From Segatella copri (GTDB lineage: Bacteria > Bacteroidota > Bacteroidia > Bacteroidales > Bacteroidaceae), in assembly GCF_019249655.2 (NCBI RefSeq), contig NZ_CP137557.1, positions 266,001 through 330,000 of the forward strand: a DNA stretch of 64,000 bases, in the 5' to 3' direction. The notes below the pieces were generated by a model. That model was given only the letters and a program-made list of their open reading frames with translations, was not told the DNA's origin and made no database searches. Shown here piece by piece: positions 7,013 through 16,138 of this stretch. A program made the position numbers and the translations under genes. Numbering within the stretch: the first letter of the stretch is position 1; each line of letters begins with the position of its first letter.

Positions 7013-7044
7013 ATCTGCCCCTCTGCTTCACAGCAGAAGGGCAG
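7013..7044 (-). terminator. Terminator of the glycosidase gene (minus strand)
   Basis: TCTGCCC and TCTGCT pair with AGCAGA and GGGCAGA across a TCAC loop. The A-run left of the hairpin (7005-7012) reads as a T-run on the minus strand, so it ends the leftward transcript from the gene at 7168-9261. It may also weaken read-through from the 6531 gene. Confidence 0.7.
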
Positions 7045-7167
7045 AAAAATTGTGTTTACTAGCATCGCGTTTATAAACCTTGCGTTTACAAAAGAAGCAA
7101 ATTTATTTTCGCTATTTTTTAAACTTTATCTTACTTACTTACTAACTAATCAATATATCATTAACCA

Positions 7168-9261
7168 TCAACGTCCATTATAGATAAACACTGATGAACC
7201 TGGCAGATTCAATGTCAGAGGAGTATCAATGTCGATAGGCTTGTTGATTGGCATACCCTGCAATTCAGCCTGGCTGAAGGCATGGGTCAAAGTAATCTTT
7301 CCACGAACATAAGAAGGTATCTCCAACGCCTCTCTCAGGGTCGTGGTGAATCTCTGTGCACTGGCAGAAGGATTACGCAAGGTAAGCACACTCTTCTTGC
7401 CGTTCCATGCAGCCCAGCCATATACATTTGCCTTCTTGCCATCCCAAGGATTGCCGCCAACCCAGTGGGCATCTGGCAATACGTCGGCCTGCTCCTGCTG
7501 CCACTTGATGCACTCTGCCAAGTCTTTCCACAACGCTCCTGCGTTGCCCTGGTTGTCCTTGATTTCGTCCATCAGCTTGTAGTCGTTATACAGCTCAACC
7601 ATGCCCGAACCACAGGCAAAGGCGCAGCGCATCTCACGAACGATTCCGTCGTAATCCATGTTCTTGGAAACGGCTCCCCAACGGCTCAGGATGAATCCGT
7701 GAGTCATCAATGTGTTGATAGGGCATACCGGTGATCTCTGAATGAAGTTCTGATAAACCAAGCGGTCGCGATAGGTAATCCAGCGCTCACGATCGGTGCC
7801 CTGGTCACCTGCCTCGCCGTAATCACCCTCCTGGCGCCATACTGCATCTGTGAAGTGGAACCAGAATGGAGAAGCCCAGGTTCCTACAGTGGTGTTGAGG
7901 AAGATGTCTGGACGCTTCTGGCGTACGGCACGCTCGATGCTGATGATGGCCTCGGCATTCTCCTCGCCTCTGGTTCCTTCGTCAGGGCCAATGGCAGAAG
8001 CCTGTGCACTGATACCATCAAACTTGAAGAAGCGGAAGTCGTAACGGTCAATCATGTTGGTGCAGCAACGGATGAAGAAGTTGTAGTAATCTTCATTGCT
8101 CAGCTGCATGCCACCCTTAGAACGCCAGTAAGCACGGCGATATTCGCCAGACTGACCATAGCCGCCCACAGGACCCAGCCAGGCACCGATACCAGTACCC
8201 ATCTGCTTGGCCTCGTTGGCTGGCTCATCGAATCCGTTAGGGAAGTTAGGATTGAAGGTCCAGGTGCCATACTGGTCCCAACCGTCATCCCATACGAAGG
8301 CCTTTGGAGCCATCTGATATTTATCATAGAAATGTGTCTTCCAGTGACTTACCACGTCGGCACATTGTTCTACGGTCATGTTTCCTTTGTAAGAAGGAGC
8401 TGGTGCATTGTTGCGGTCGATGTTCAACTCATACCATGAAATATATACAGGGTAAGGTCTCCAAGCCACAGCTCTTTCACGCTCGCTGTAAGCCAGGAAA
8501 GAGCGGCGCAACTGGTTAGGCGCAACCAAGCCCACTACGGAACTGATGTTCCAGGTTTTTCCAGCCTTTAAAGTGGTATTTCTTCTCCATAAGCCTTCTA
8601 TGTGAGTAGCATTGCCTTCGTCCTTGCAGGAATTCAGACCCATTGGAGTTTCCAAACCGGCAAAGATATGATTGCTTGCCAGGATGGCACCACGGGTATT
8701 ACCCACCACTTCTGGAGCGGTGTAGGCACTGTTCTTGGCTACCAGGTAGTTCATGGCCACGATACCTTTCATAGACAGGTCTCGGGCAGCCTTGATATCC
8801 ATTTCTGTGCGCAGGTAGTGAGAGCCGTCCCTCAATACGGCACGCCAGGTGATAGAGAGGTCGCCGTAGGTAAAACGGGCTTCTAGAGCCTTGCCTGCAT
8901 AACGGAGAGAAGCTGTTGCTGCAGATGGATCCTCGCCGAGGGTAACTATCTTTACATCTTCCAGCTTCATCTTAGATGCGGCCACGGTGCTGCCGTCGCC
9001 CAATAGAACCTTAAATAATTCTGTGTCAGGCTGCAGTCCCAGTTCAGAACAGCCGTTGAAGTAGAGCTTGCCCCCGGTATTTATGAAAGAGGCTTTCAAT
9101 ACCTTGTTGGCCAGCTGATAGCTGTTTGACTTCTGGGTGATTTTAGCTACACCCGGTTGCTTTTTCTGGGGAAAGATGACAGCTTGTGCCCAACTCCCCA
9201 TACACATAGATAGTGGCATTATAAGAGTAAGTGCCAGCTTTAATAAATTGTTTTTATTCAT
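7168..9261 (-). CDS. Secreted glycoside hydrolase, clan GH-D-like (GH27/GH36-related)
   Basis: The 697-residue protein starts with a signal peptide (MNKNNLLKLALTLIMPLSMCMGSWAQA). An N-terminal beta-sandwich-like region (about 30-290) is followed by a TIM-barrel with motifs of clan GH-D: 'FVWDDGWDQYG' near residue 320 and 'FFKFDGI' near 412, the latter placing the nucleophile Asp after a Lys-x pair. An Asp in 'AVWRQEGDYG' near 475 is the acid/base candidate. This suggests an alpha-galactosidase or alpha-N-acetylgalactosaminidase type activity, but substrate cannot be read from the sequence; relatives are often labelled 'enterotoxin' without support. It is the enzyme of the susC/susD locus, placed after an internal terminator, so expression may depend on read-through or its own promoter. 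Confidence 0.75.
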   Translation of the reverse strand: MNKNNLLKLALTLIMPLSMCMGSWAQAVIFPQKKQPGVAKITQKSNSYQLANKVLKASFINTGGKLYFNGCSELGLQPDTELFKVLLGDGSTVAASKMKLEDVKIVTLGEDPSAATASLRYAGKALEARFTYGDLSITWRAVLRDGSHYLRTEMDIKAARDLSMKGIVAMNYLVAKNSAYTAPEVVGNTRGAILASNHIFAGLETPMGLNSCKDEGNATHIEGLWRRNTTLKAGKTWNISSVVGLVAPNQLRRSFLAYSERERAVAWRPYPVYISWYELNIDRNNAPAPSYKGNMTVEQCADVVSHWKTHFYDKYQMAPKAFVWDDGWDQYGTWTFNPNFPNGFDEPANEAKQMGTGIGAWLGPVGGYGQSGEYRRAYWRSKGGMQLSNEDYYNFFIRCCTNMIDRYDFRFFKFDGISAQASAIGPDEGTRGEENAEAIISIERAVRQKRPDIFLNTTVGTWASPFWFHFTDAVWRQEGDYGEAGDQGTDRERWITYRDRLVYQNFIQRSPVCPINTLMTHGFILSRWGAVSKNMDYDGIVREMRCAFACGSGMVELYNDYKLMDEIKDNQGNAGALWKDLAECIKWQQEQADVLPDAHWVGGNPWDGKKANVYGWAAWNGKKSVLTLRNPSASAQRFTTTLREALEIPSYVRGKITLTHAFSQAELQGMPINKPIDIDTPLTLNLPGSSVFIYNGR

Positions 9262-9283
9262 ACTGATAGTAAGTTGAAGCCCC

Positions 9284-9320
9284 TTGAAAAAAAGGGAGAC
9301 ACCATCCGCTTATGGTGTCT
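9284..9320 (-). terminator. Intrinsic terminator between the susCD unit and the glycosidase gene
   Basis: GGGAGACACCAT (9291-9302) pairs perfectly with its complement at 9309-9320; the seven A residues at 9284-9290 form a T-run on the minus strand. It lies 22 nt upstream of the glycosidase start codon, downstream of the decayed gene at 9339. Confidence 0.85.
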
Positions 9321-9338
9321 CCCCTTGCGTGACTTAAA

Positions 9339-9464
9339 TTATTTTGTTAATTTACATGTTATGGTCCATACCTTGGTCTCTCCATTGGCAGCCTTTACGG
9401 CATACTTGTGTGGAGTAGTCCAGTCGGCTGGAACACCCAACTTTGGAGAACCTTCAACAGGTAA
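9339..9464 (-). pseudogene. C-terminal fragment of a surface lipoprotein with Ig-like/DUF5018-type domain
   Basis: On the minus strand, about 40 codons read 'VEGSPKLGVPADWTTPHKY' followed by 'VKAANGETKVWTITCKL' and then TAA at 9339-9341. This is the typical last repeat of Bacteroidota Ig-like/DUF5018 surface proteins (pattern: D-[FW]-T-x-P-x-x-Y-x-V-x-A-x-x-G-x-x-x-x-W-x-V). There is no start codon, and a TAA stops the frame just upstream (9465-9467). Lying directly after susD, it is probably what remains of a SusE/SusF-position glycan-binding protein. Confidence 0.7.
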
Positions 9465-9505
9465 TTAAACTTTATCTTACAAAACTAATCTACATAGTCA
9501 GTTTC

Positions 9506-11260
9506 TTACTTTTCATCCCAACCTGGGTTCTGCTTCAAGTTCTTATTCAGTGCCAACTGATCGATTGGCAATGGATACAACCAGCGGCGGTCGTTAGCAG
9601 TCCACTTGCGGCCAGCAGCATTGTCATAACTCTCAGCGTAGATGCGGAGGTATGTCTTGCCGTTATATACTCTAGTGTTGCTGCTATCGAAGGCGTAGAT
9701 CTCGTTGTACTGCTGCTTCACCTTGTCGGTAACACGGATACCCAGAGTAGTAAGAGGATTCTCCAACAACTTCATTGCATTCCAGCGCTTCAAGTCGTCC
9801 ATACGGAAGCCTTCGCCAACCAACTCGATACGACGCTCACGACGAATCTCGTAGAGCAGGTTAGAAAGCTCATAACCATAGTTGATAGGCTTCTGGTCAG
9901 CAACAGGGTTCACTGTAAGGTGAGCCATGCCTACACGGTCGCGAAGCTGGTTGATGGTCTTGTCAAGAACAGCCTGGGTGCATGTACCCAACTCGGCATT
10001 AGCCTCGGCGTTGATGAGCAATACCTCTGCATAACGGTAGATGAACCAGTCGTAAGAGGTGTTGCGAGCCTGCCACTGAGTCTCGTCAGCAGAGTGGAAC
10101 TTGGTACATGGATAACCTGTTACACCACCAGATACTGAGCAGTCTGGCATCTTGTTCTGCACCTGCTTGTTGTTGCGGAGCCAGAATGGCTTGTGGTTGT
10201 TGTCGATGAGCTGATAGAGACGTGGGTCACGGTTGGCAATCTCTGTCTCCAACTCTTCGTCACCCTGGTAGCCTGAACCCTGGTTGTAGATAGGTGTACC
10301 ATCCTTCATCAGGAACGACTCGATGAAGTCCTTGCTCAAGCCCATACCGTTGCCACCAGCCTGACGGCCAGTCTCGTGGGTAAGGATACCTGTCTCGTAG
10401 AAGCGGACCATGATAGCCTCCTTGTTGTCAGCAAGGTCTTCCTGAACAAACTGGTTGGCATAGCTGAGTGGATAACCCTCGTAAGACTTGGTGCCGGCAC
10501 CGGCGTCAGTACCCTTTACGATGGCATATTTGCCGCTGTTGATGATTTCATCGGTCAGCTCCTTAGCCTTTGTAATGAGGCCTTCAGCTGTCAAACCCTC
10601 AGAACCAGTCTCCTTGTGATACTTCATATAAGTACCGTAGTAGAGGCATACACGAGCCAGCTGGGTGCGGGCTGCATCCTTGTGCAGACGGCCCTTCTCG
10701 GCCATTGTCTTCTCTGGGAGCCACTTAATGGCAAACTCCAAGTCTTCGATGATCTTATTCAATACGAAGTTGCGTGGGTCACGGCCCTTGAAGAGCTCTT
10801 CGTCATCGCCCGTCTGGAGGTCACTCTCATACCAAGGCACATCACCGAAATTACGGATCTTGCTATAGTAATCCTGTGCTCTGAAGAAACGGATTTCTGC
10901 CACATACTTGTTGATGTCGGCCTCAGAGCCAGAAGCTGTATGATAGCGCTTCATGAAGTAGTTGCAGCTGCGCACGTTGCCCCAGCCCCAGCCACCGTCT
11001 GATGTAGGAACGGTGTAATTGTTGAACAGATAACCACTAGGGCTATTGGTTACAAAGTTATCACTCTCGCCATCAAGAGTAGATGAAGGACCTGCCAGCA
11101 TGTTGCTGTAGATACCATTGGCGTACATCTTGAGGTCGTTGGCACTCTTCCAGTATGACTTATCTGTAAATGAGTCCATTGGGCTCAAGTCGGTATAGTT
11201 GCAAGATGCAAGTGTCATACCAGCCATCATACTCAAAATGAATATATTTTTAATTTTCAT
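9506..11260 (-). CDS. susD: SusD/RagB-type surface glycan-binding lipoprotein
   Basis: The 584-residue protein begins with a lipoprotein signal (MKIKNIFILSMMAGMTLASC, Cys at residue 20) and shows SusD features: 'DLSPMDSFTDKSYWKS' at the N-terminus, 'EIRFFRAQDYYSKIRNFGDVPWYE' (the TPR-containing 'RALAYF.l...YGdVP' signature near residues 125-150), and a C-terminal 'RRERRIELVGEGFRMDDLKRW' motif followed by 'LYPLPIDQLALN..LKQNPGW'. It sits on the cell surface as the lid of the SusC transporter. susC ends 49 bp upstream, so the two are one operon. Substrate unknown. Confidence 0.96.
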   Translation of the reverse strand: MKIKNIFILSMMAGMTLASCNYTDLSPMDSFTDKSYWKSANDLKMYANGIYSNMLAGPSSTLDGESDNFVTNSPSGYLFNNYTVPTSDGGWGWGNVRSCNYFMKRYHTASGSEADINKYVAEIRFFRAQDYYSKIRNFGDVPWYESDLQTGDDEELFKGRDPRNFVLNKIIEDLEFAIKWLPEKTMAEKGRLHKDAARTQLARVCLYYGTYMKYHKETGSEGLTAEGLITKAKELTDEIINSGKYAIVKGTDAGAGTKSYEGYPLSYANQFVQEDLADNKEAIMVRFYETGILTHETGRQAGGNGMGLSKDFIESFLMKDGTPIYNQGSGYQGDEELETEIANRDPRLYQLIDNNHKPFWLRNNKQVQNKMPDCSVSGGVTGYPCTKFHSADETQWQARNTSYDWFIYRYAEVLLINAEANAELGTCTQAVLDKTINQLRDRVGMAHLTVNPVADQKPINYGYELSNLLYEIRRERRIELVGEGFRMDDLKRWNAMKLLENPLTTLGIRVTDKVKQQYNEIYAFDSSNTRVYNGKTYLRIYAESYDNAAGRKWTANDRRWLYPLPIDQLALNKNLKQNPGWDEK

Positions 11261-11309
11261 TGTCTGTCTATTTAAGTATTAATAATACACACTTTACGAT
11301 TCTCTAATA

Positions 11310-14300
11310 TTAGAATGATAAGTTCATACCTACAGAGATCTTCTTGTTGATAGGGTAAGTCATGTTACCAAGTGTCTCTGGGTCAGCGAACTTCACCTTC
11401 ATAGGAGTGAATGTAAGGAGGTTTTCACCCTGTACAAATACTCTGAGGCGAGCAATGCCCACCTGCTTCAGCAAGTGTGAAGGGATAGAGTAACCTAATG
11501 TCACATTCTTCAAACGCAGGTATGCTGCATTGAGCATGTAGCGAGAAGAGGTGTTGTGGTTAGCACCATTTACACTGTAGTGATGGAGTTTTGGGAAGTA
11601 AGCACCACGGTTGTCCTCTGTCCAGTAGTCGAGAGATGTGGTCTGTGGAGTACACCACTCATTAGTGAAGCCCCAGAATGATGGACCACCCCAACCACCG
11701 AAGTAGTCGCGCTTGCCGATACCCTGCCAAAACATCTCGAAGTCGAAGCCCTTGTAGTCGGCACCTGCTGTGATACCGTATGCATAGCGAGGAGTTGAGT
11801 TACCGAGAATCTTGCGGTCGCCTGGCTTATCTACTGTACCTTCACCCCAGGTTACCTTCTTGTCACCATCGAGGTCTTCAAACTTCACGTCACCTGCACT
11901 CCAGTGGCCGCCGTCGATAGCCTTCTGATCCCAGCTGGCTGCTTCCTCGTCGCTCTGGAAGAGTCCGTTAGATACAAAACCCCAGATTTCGCCCAGCTTC
12001 TCGCCCACGTAGTGGTCGCCGATGAGGCGTGCGTCGTTAGAATACTTGGTGATTTCAGACTGGTAGTCAGACAATACACCCTTGATGTGGTAGCCCAAAC
12101 CGCACTTCAATCGGTCGCTCCACTCTACAGAGATTTCCCAACCAGTGGTCTTCATGTTGGCTGCGTTGCTTCTTGGAACGCCTGTACCGAGCACAGAAGG
12201 CAGGGTAGCACCCTTTGTCAGCATATCCTTGGTGTCACGGCGATACCAGTCGAAAGATGCACTCAGTCGGTTGTTGAGCCATGTACCATCGATACCGAGG
12301 TCGAACTGGTTCACGGTCTCCCATGTAAATGAGCTACTTACCAGGCCAGGAGCATAAACTGCTACAGGACGTGTGCCGCCGAGCAATACGCCAGCCTTTG
12401 TGCTCAAGCCGTAGGTAGCCAGGTAAGGGAAGTTGCCAGATACGTTCTGGTTACCCAGAGAACCGTAAGATGCACGAATCTTCAGGTTGTCCCACCAGCT
12501 GCGCAATGGCTCGAAGAACTTCTCCTCTGATACACGCCAAGCTACAGAGCCTGAAGGGAAGAACGCATAGCGGTTGCCCTTGGCAAACTTAGAAGAACCA
12601 TCCTCACGGCCGTTGAACTCGAAGAGGTACTTGCCCATGTAGTCGTAGTTCAAGCGGAAGAAGAGACCGTTGGTTGACCACATGCTTTCGCTACCGCTGG
12701 TAGAGATATCACCGTAAGCGAGGTTGATCTGTGGAGTATCGTTGTCGATGAGGTTCTTGCGGCCCACCCAGTGATACTTGTTGTGCTTCTTCTCCTGGTT
12801 GTAACCCACGAGTACCTTGAAGTTATGCTTTTCTGCCAATGAGAGTGAGTACTCTGCAAATGCATTGAATGCCTGATAGTAGTCATCGTAGTTAGATACG
12901 GTGATACTGCTTGGGTTGGTCCAAGGATAGTAGTTCTCTGTACCAGGAACGGCTGTATAGTCGTAGAAGTTGCGTACGTGCTCGTTAGAGTTTCTGCCGT
13001 AGAAGTTCCATGTATAGTCGGCGTTGATGACGAGACCCTTGATAGGAGTGATGCGTACGGCACCAGTCATCCACAAGTCGTTCTGGCGATACTTGGCGTT
13101 ACCACCCTGCTCCATGATGGCGATAGGGTTGGTGTAGCTACCCTGGCCAGCATAGTGGCCATCAGGATGCTTCACTGGCATCAGTGGGCTCAAGTCGTTC
13201 TTCATCATACCTGAGTATGCGCTCAGACCAGAGTAAGCTGTAGGGTTCATCGCTGTGGTACCACCAGTAGGGTGGCGCTCTGATGTATAGGTATGAGTAA
13301 TCTTAGCGCTTACATTCAGCCACTTGGTAATGTTAGAAGAGATGTTTACGTTAGCGTTGTACTTCTTATATTTATCGTCACCAGCGGTAAGGATACCCTT
13401 CTGGTCGTTCATGGCGATGGATGCATAGTAGGTAGTACGGTCGTTACCACCGCTGATGTTGGCATTGTAGATCTGAGAGAATGAAGTCTTGTAAAGCTCA
13501 TTCCACCAGTCGGTATTGCCGCAGTAGCCATACTTTGCCTTATCGTATGCCTCGTCGAAGAATACAGGATCCTTACGGGTTCCGTTGAAGTATTCCTCTG
13601 TATATTTATAAACCTGATCCTTGAAGTATCGGCCTGAACCACCGTCATTCTTGTTAGCCTCGTCCATCATCTTGAGGTACTGCATAGAGTTAACGTTGTG
13701 GTATGACTTGGCAGGGCTCTGCCAGTAACCTGTGGCGTTGAATGAGATGTTAGGCTTGTCGCTCTTGCGACCTTTCTTGGTAGTAATGAGGATTACACCG
13801 TATGCTGCACGCGCACCGTAGATGGCTGCAGAAGAGGCGTCCTTCAATACAGAGATAGACTCCACGTCGTCTGGATTCACGAGGTTGGCATCCATCTGCA
13901 CGTTGTCAACCAATACCAATGGGCTACCGCCGTTCAACGACGTGTTACCACGGATATTGTAGCTAGAGCTGGCACCAGGAGCACCACCACTGTTCATGGA
14001 TACGTTGAGGTTGGGAACAACACCCTGGAGACCCTGTCCGATGTTGGTAATAGGGCGGTTTTCCAAAACCTTACCATCTACGTTGGCAACAGCACCAGAG
14101 AGGTTTACCTTCTTCTGTGTACCGTAACCTACGACAACGACTTCCTCCAAGCCTTGTGTGTCTTCAGCGAGAGTTACATTGAGACTTGTTCCGTTCCACT
14201 TTACTTCGCTATTTACGAAACCGATGTAAGAAACAACGATGGTAGTACCCTTAGTTACACCCTGGAGTGTGAACACTCCGTCCAAATCGGTAACTGTAGC

Positions 14301-14504
14301 ATTCTTCGTGCCTTTCACTGATACTGACGCACCAATAATAGGTTCACCGGTAGCATCCTTTACCACACCTTTGCAAACAGCACCCTGCTGTGCAACCATA
14401 GTTGCTCCGAATGTGCTTGAGCTAGGAACAGTACTCGCATTGGCGGCACCTACTAAAATCGTAGATAGTAATAGGGTCATGCCAAACTGACTTCTTTTGT
14501 TCAT
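11310..14504 (-). CDS. susC: SusC/RagA-type TonB-dependent outer-membrane transporter
   Basis: The 1,064-residue protein has a signal peptide, an N-terminal CarboxypepD_reg-like domain (about 40-115, 'GVVKDATGEPIIGASVSVKGTKNATVTDLDGVF'), a TonB box region ('EEVVVVGYGTQKKVNLSGAV'), a plug domain with 'YNIRGNTSLNGGSPLVLVDNV' and the 'VESISVLKDASSAAIYGARAAYGVILITTKKG' SusC signature, and a long 22-strand barrel ending in an aromatic residue (MNLSF). It imports oligosaccharides into the periplasm using TonB energy, paired with the downstream SusD. A -7 box (TAAATTTG, 14680-14687 minus) gives a leader of about 170 nt. No ECF-sigma/anti-sigma or hybrid two-component regulator is next to it. Confidence 0.97.
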   Translation of the reverse strand: MNKRSQFGMTLLLSTILVGAANASTVPSSSTFGATMVAQQGAVCKGVVKDATGEPIIGASVSVKGTKNATVTDLDGVFTLQGVTKGTTIVVSYIGFVNSEVKWNGTSLNVTLAEDTQGLEEVVVVGYGTQKKVNLSGAVANVDGKVLENRPITNIGQGLQGVVPNLNVSMNSGGAPGASSSYNIRGNTSLNGGSPLVLVDNVQMDANLVNPDDVESISVLKDASSAAIYGARAAYGVILITTKKGRKSDKPNISFNATGYWQSPAKSYHNVNSMQYLKMMDEANKNDGGSGRYFKDQVYKYTEEYFNGTRKDPVFFDEAYDKAKYGYCGNTDWWNELYKTSFSQIYNANISGGNDRTTYYASIAMNDQKGILTAGDDKYKKYNANVNISSNITKWLNVSAKITHTYTSERHPTGGTTAMNPTAYSGLSAYSGMMKNDLSPLMPVKHPDGHYAGQGSYTNPIAIMEQGGNAKYRQNDLWMTGAVRITPIKGLVINADYTWNFYGRNSNEHVRNFYDYTAVPGTENYYPWTNPSSITVSNYDDYYQAFNAFAEYSLSLAEKHNFKVLVGYNQEKKHNKYHWVGRKNLIDNDTPQINLAYGDISTSGSESMWSTNGLFFRLNYDYMGKYLFEFNGREDGSSKFAKGNRYAFFPSGSVAWRVSEEKFFEPLRSWWDNLKIRASYGSLGNQNVSGNFPYLATYGLSTKAGVLLGGTRPVAVYAPGLVSSSFTWETVNQFDLGIDGTWLNNRLSASFDWYRRDTKDMLTKGATLPSVLGTGVPRSNAANMKTTGWEISVEWSDRLKCGLGYHIKGVLSDYQSEITKYSNDARLIGDHYVGEKLGEIWGFVSNGLFQSDEEAASWDQKAIDGGHWSAGDVKFEDLDGDKKVTWGEGTVDKPGDRKILGNSTPRYAYGITAGADYKGFDFEMFWQGIGKRDYFGGWGGPSFWGFTNEWCTPQTTSLDYWTEDNRGAYFPKLHHYSVNGANHNTSSRYMLNAAYLRLKNVTLGYSIPSHLLKQVGIARLRVFVQGENLLTFTPMKVKFADPETLGNMTYPINKKISVGMNLSF

Positions 14505-14679
14505 AATTGTTTGGTTTTAAATGTTATTTTTAATTATATAGGATGAATATTTTCATTCTAATGAATAGTTAGCTATTATCTACTTTGCAGTTTTATAAAC
14601 TACGCCATAGTTATTTAAAAACGTTATTAATGATGTCTTGTTTATGTTACACACTTAGGTCATTTATTATTTCCGTTTG

Positions 14680-14687
14680 CAAATTTA
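14680..14687 (-). promoter_or_regulatory. -7 box for susC; intergenic 14505-15076 otherwise featureless
   Basis: TAAATTTG followed by C on the minus strand matches TAnnTTTG and precedes susC by about 175 nt. The rest of the 610-bp divergent gap to the gene at 15115 is A/T-rich and shows no gene or strong hairpin. Confidence 0.5.
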
Positions 14688-15076
14688 TGGCTTTTTTAGT
14701 AAACTTGGATATTTTTGATAGTTAATAAATATTAAATGGGGTAAAAAAGGATATAGTTCGGTATTTTTTTTAGAGAAAATTACGCTAAAATCTGCCGAAT
14801 AGCTTAGAATGAGCGATTTATGAGTTTTTCACCTCAATGGAGGTAATGATTTAGCAACGGTTCTAATTTCTACAATTTGCATACGTTTGATTGTCAAACA
14901 ACTCTTTGTCATCTTGGTGGCAAAAATACAATTTTAAATTTAGAATACTGCATTGTTGCATGTTTTTTAGAGTTTATTATCATCTCAAATATAATTAGGA
15001 CTCTGAAAATATGCAAAAATGTGCGGTATTTTATGAAATTATCCGTAGAATCTTACCGTATTCTCGAAATTTATTG

Positions 15077-15084
15077 TATTTTTG
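15077..15084 (+). promoter_or_regulatory. -7 box for the AbiEi-like gene
   Basis: TATTTTTG followed by C lies 30 nt upstream of the start codon at 15115. AAGAGG at 15104-15109 is a Shine-Dalgarno-like site. Confidence 0.55.
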
Positions 15085-15114
15085 CAGCTGTAATGACATT
15101 TAATAAGAGGTGAA

Positions 15115-15696
15115 ATGAACAATATAGTTTGCAAAGTAGCAGCACTTGGTGGCACTATCTCCACTGCTGATATATCTCATCTGTCAGAGTATAAACGACT
15201 GTTGAGAGCTAAGGAGCGTGGCGACTTGATAAAGTTGCGTCATGGCATATATGCCGTTCCCGATGCTTTGCTTAATACAATGATTGATGTGGAACGGATT
15301 GTACCTAATGGTATTGTATGCCTGTACAATGCGTGGGCTTACCATCAGCTTTCGACAACTGTTCCACCTGCTTTTTGTATAGCCATCGCCAACAAGCGGA
15401 AGGTGGTGATACCAGATACGCTTCCGATAGAGCTGTATTATTGGAAGAAGGAGAACTTGGAGTTCGGCATTATGGATGCAGAAATTTCAGGGTATCATGT
15501 TCGTATTACCGATATGGAGCGAAGTGTTTGCGATGCAGTAAAATACAGGAATAAATTGGGGTTAGATATTTGTGCTGAAGTGATACGCTCCTATCTGAAA
15601 AAGCCAAACCGCAATCTCACTCGTTTGCAGGATTATGCCAAACGCCTCAGAGTATTCAACACATTAAAAAATTATCTTGAAATAGCAATAGAATAA
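15115..15696 (+). CDS. AbiEi-like antitoxin/transcription regulator (no AbiEii partner)
   Basis: The 193-residue protein matches the AbiEi pattern of type IV toxin-antitoxin systems: an N-terminal winged helix ('GGTISTADISHLSEYKRLLRAKERGDLIKLRHGIYAVPDAL') and a C-terminal domain with 'NGIVCLYNAWAYHQLSTTVPPAFCIAI' and 'ITDMERSVCDAVKYRNKLGLDICAEVIRSYL'. AbiEi antitoxins repress their own promoter and counter an AbiEii nucleotidyltransferase toxin. Here no AbiEii-like frame follows; the next coding traces are a broken secreted-protein gene and an ATPase on the opposite strand. It is therefore an orphan antitoxin, a remnant of a lost pair, or a regulator with another role. Confidence 0.8.
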   Translation: MNNIVCKVAALGGTISTADISHLSEYKRLLRAKERGDLIKLRHGIYAVPDALLNTMIDVERIVPNGIVCLYNAWAYHQLSTTVPPAFCIAIANKRKVVIPDTLPIELYYWKKENLEFGIMDAEISGYHVRITDMERSVCDAVKYRNKLGLDICAEVIRSYLKKPNRNLTRLQDYAKRLRVFNTLKNYLEIAIE

Positions 15697-15769
15697 AATT
15701 GGAAAAAGTAGTTTACCCTTTTATCATTCTTTCGTCTTTGAATATAAAGAACACTAAAAATAGAAGATT

Positions 15770-16024
15770 ATGATAAAAAGTAAGATTTCTGTTGCTGTAC
15801 TATTTCTGCTATGCCTTTGTTGGTTACCAACACTTTCATTGGCAAAAGGAAAGAGCCATTTTACGGTAGAAGATTCACAATATGGAACTCGCCTTGTGAA
15901 ATGAGAAGGAAAAGACTCTGTTGTGGATTTTAATAACATCCAAGAGCTTAAGGATGTAAAAGTAATAGGAGAAATGGCTTTTGAAATGAATAAGTACACC
16001 GCTTTTGTTAGATGTATGATATAA
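15770..16024 (+). pseudogene. Small exported protein gene interrupted by TGA
   Basis: ATG 15770 opens a frame with a clear signal peptide (MIKSKISVAVLFLLCLCWLP, then TLSLAKG), stopped by TGA at 15902-15904 after 44 residues. The same frame continues in-phase for another 40 codons (EGKDSVVDFNNIQELKDV...) to TAA 16022-16024, so one nonsense change broke a protein of at least 84 residues, itself probably truncated at the repeat starting at 16021. Family not recognised. Confidence 0.55.
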
Positions 16025-16089
16025 AAAACAAAGTTCACAAACTTGTGAACCACAACCTTGTGAACTTTTAATAGTATATTGTAAATCAG
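16021..16089. repeat. Short hairpin-rich repeat, left copy (direct repeat of 19336-19419)
   Basis: ATAAAAAACAAAGTTCACAA starts both copies, and both finish with a shared tail ending GTAAATCAG. Within it AAGTTCACAA and TTGTGAACTT form an inverted repeat with CACAA/TTGTG blocks between. The left copy is shorter by one internal unit. The two copies are in the same orientation and enclose both ATPase genes. Confidence 0.75.
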
Positions 16090-16118
16090 ATACTGAACCT
16101 TCGCAGGGTGTTTGGAGC

Positions 16119-16137
16119 TTACATGCGAAACTTGAGT
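16119..16137. other. Solo terminal repeat resembling the end of the 283-bp palindromic element
   Basis: TACATGCGAAACTTGAGT differs at two positions from the right end TACTTGCGAAACTTCAGT of the elements at 668-950 and 2993-3275, and the preceding CCTTCG block is also similar. It is probably the relic of a third copy. It lies just downstream of the ATPase stop codon (minus strand). Confidence 0.45.
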
Positions 16138-16138
16138 T

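Noticed and set aside
7168..9261. Annotation as enterotoxin
   Set aside because: The name is attached to relatives without evidence; the sequence shows a clan GH-D-like glycosidase fold and a sugar-utilisation context.
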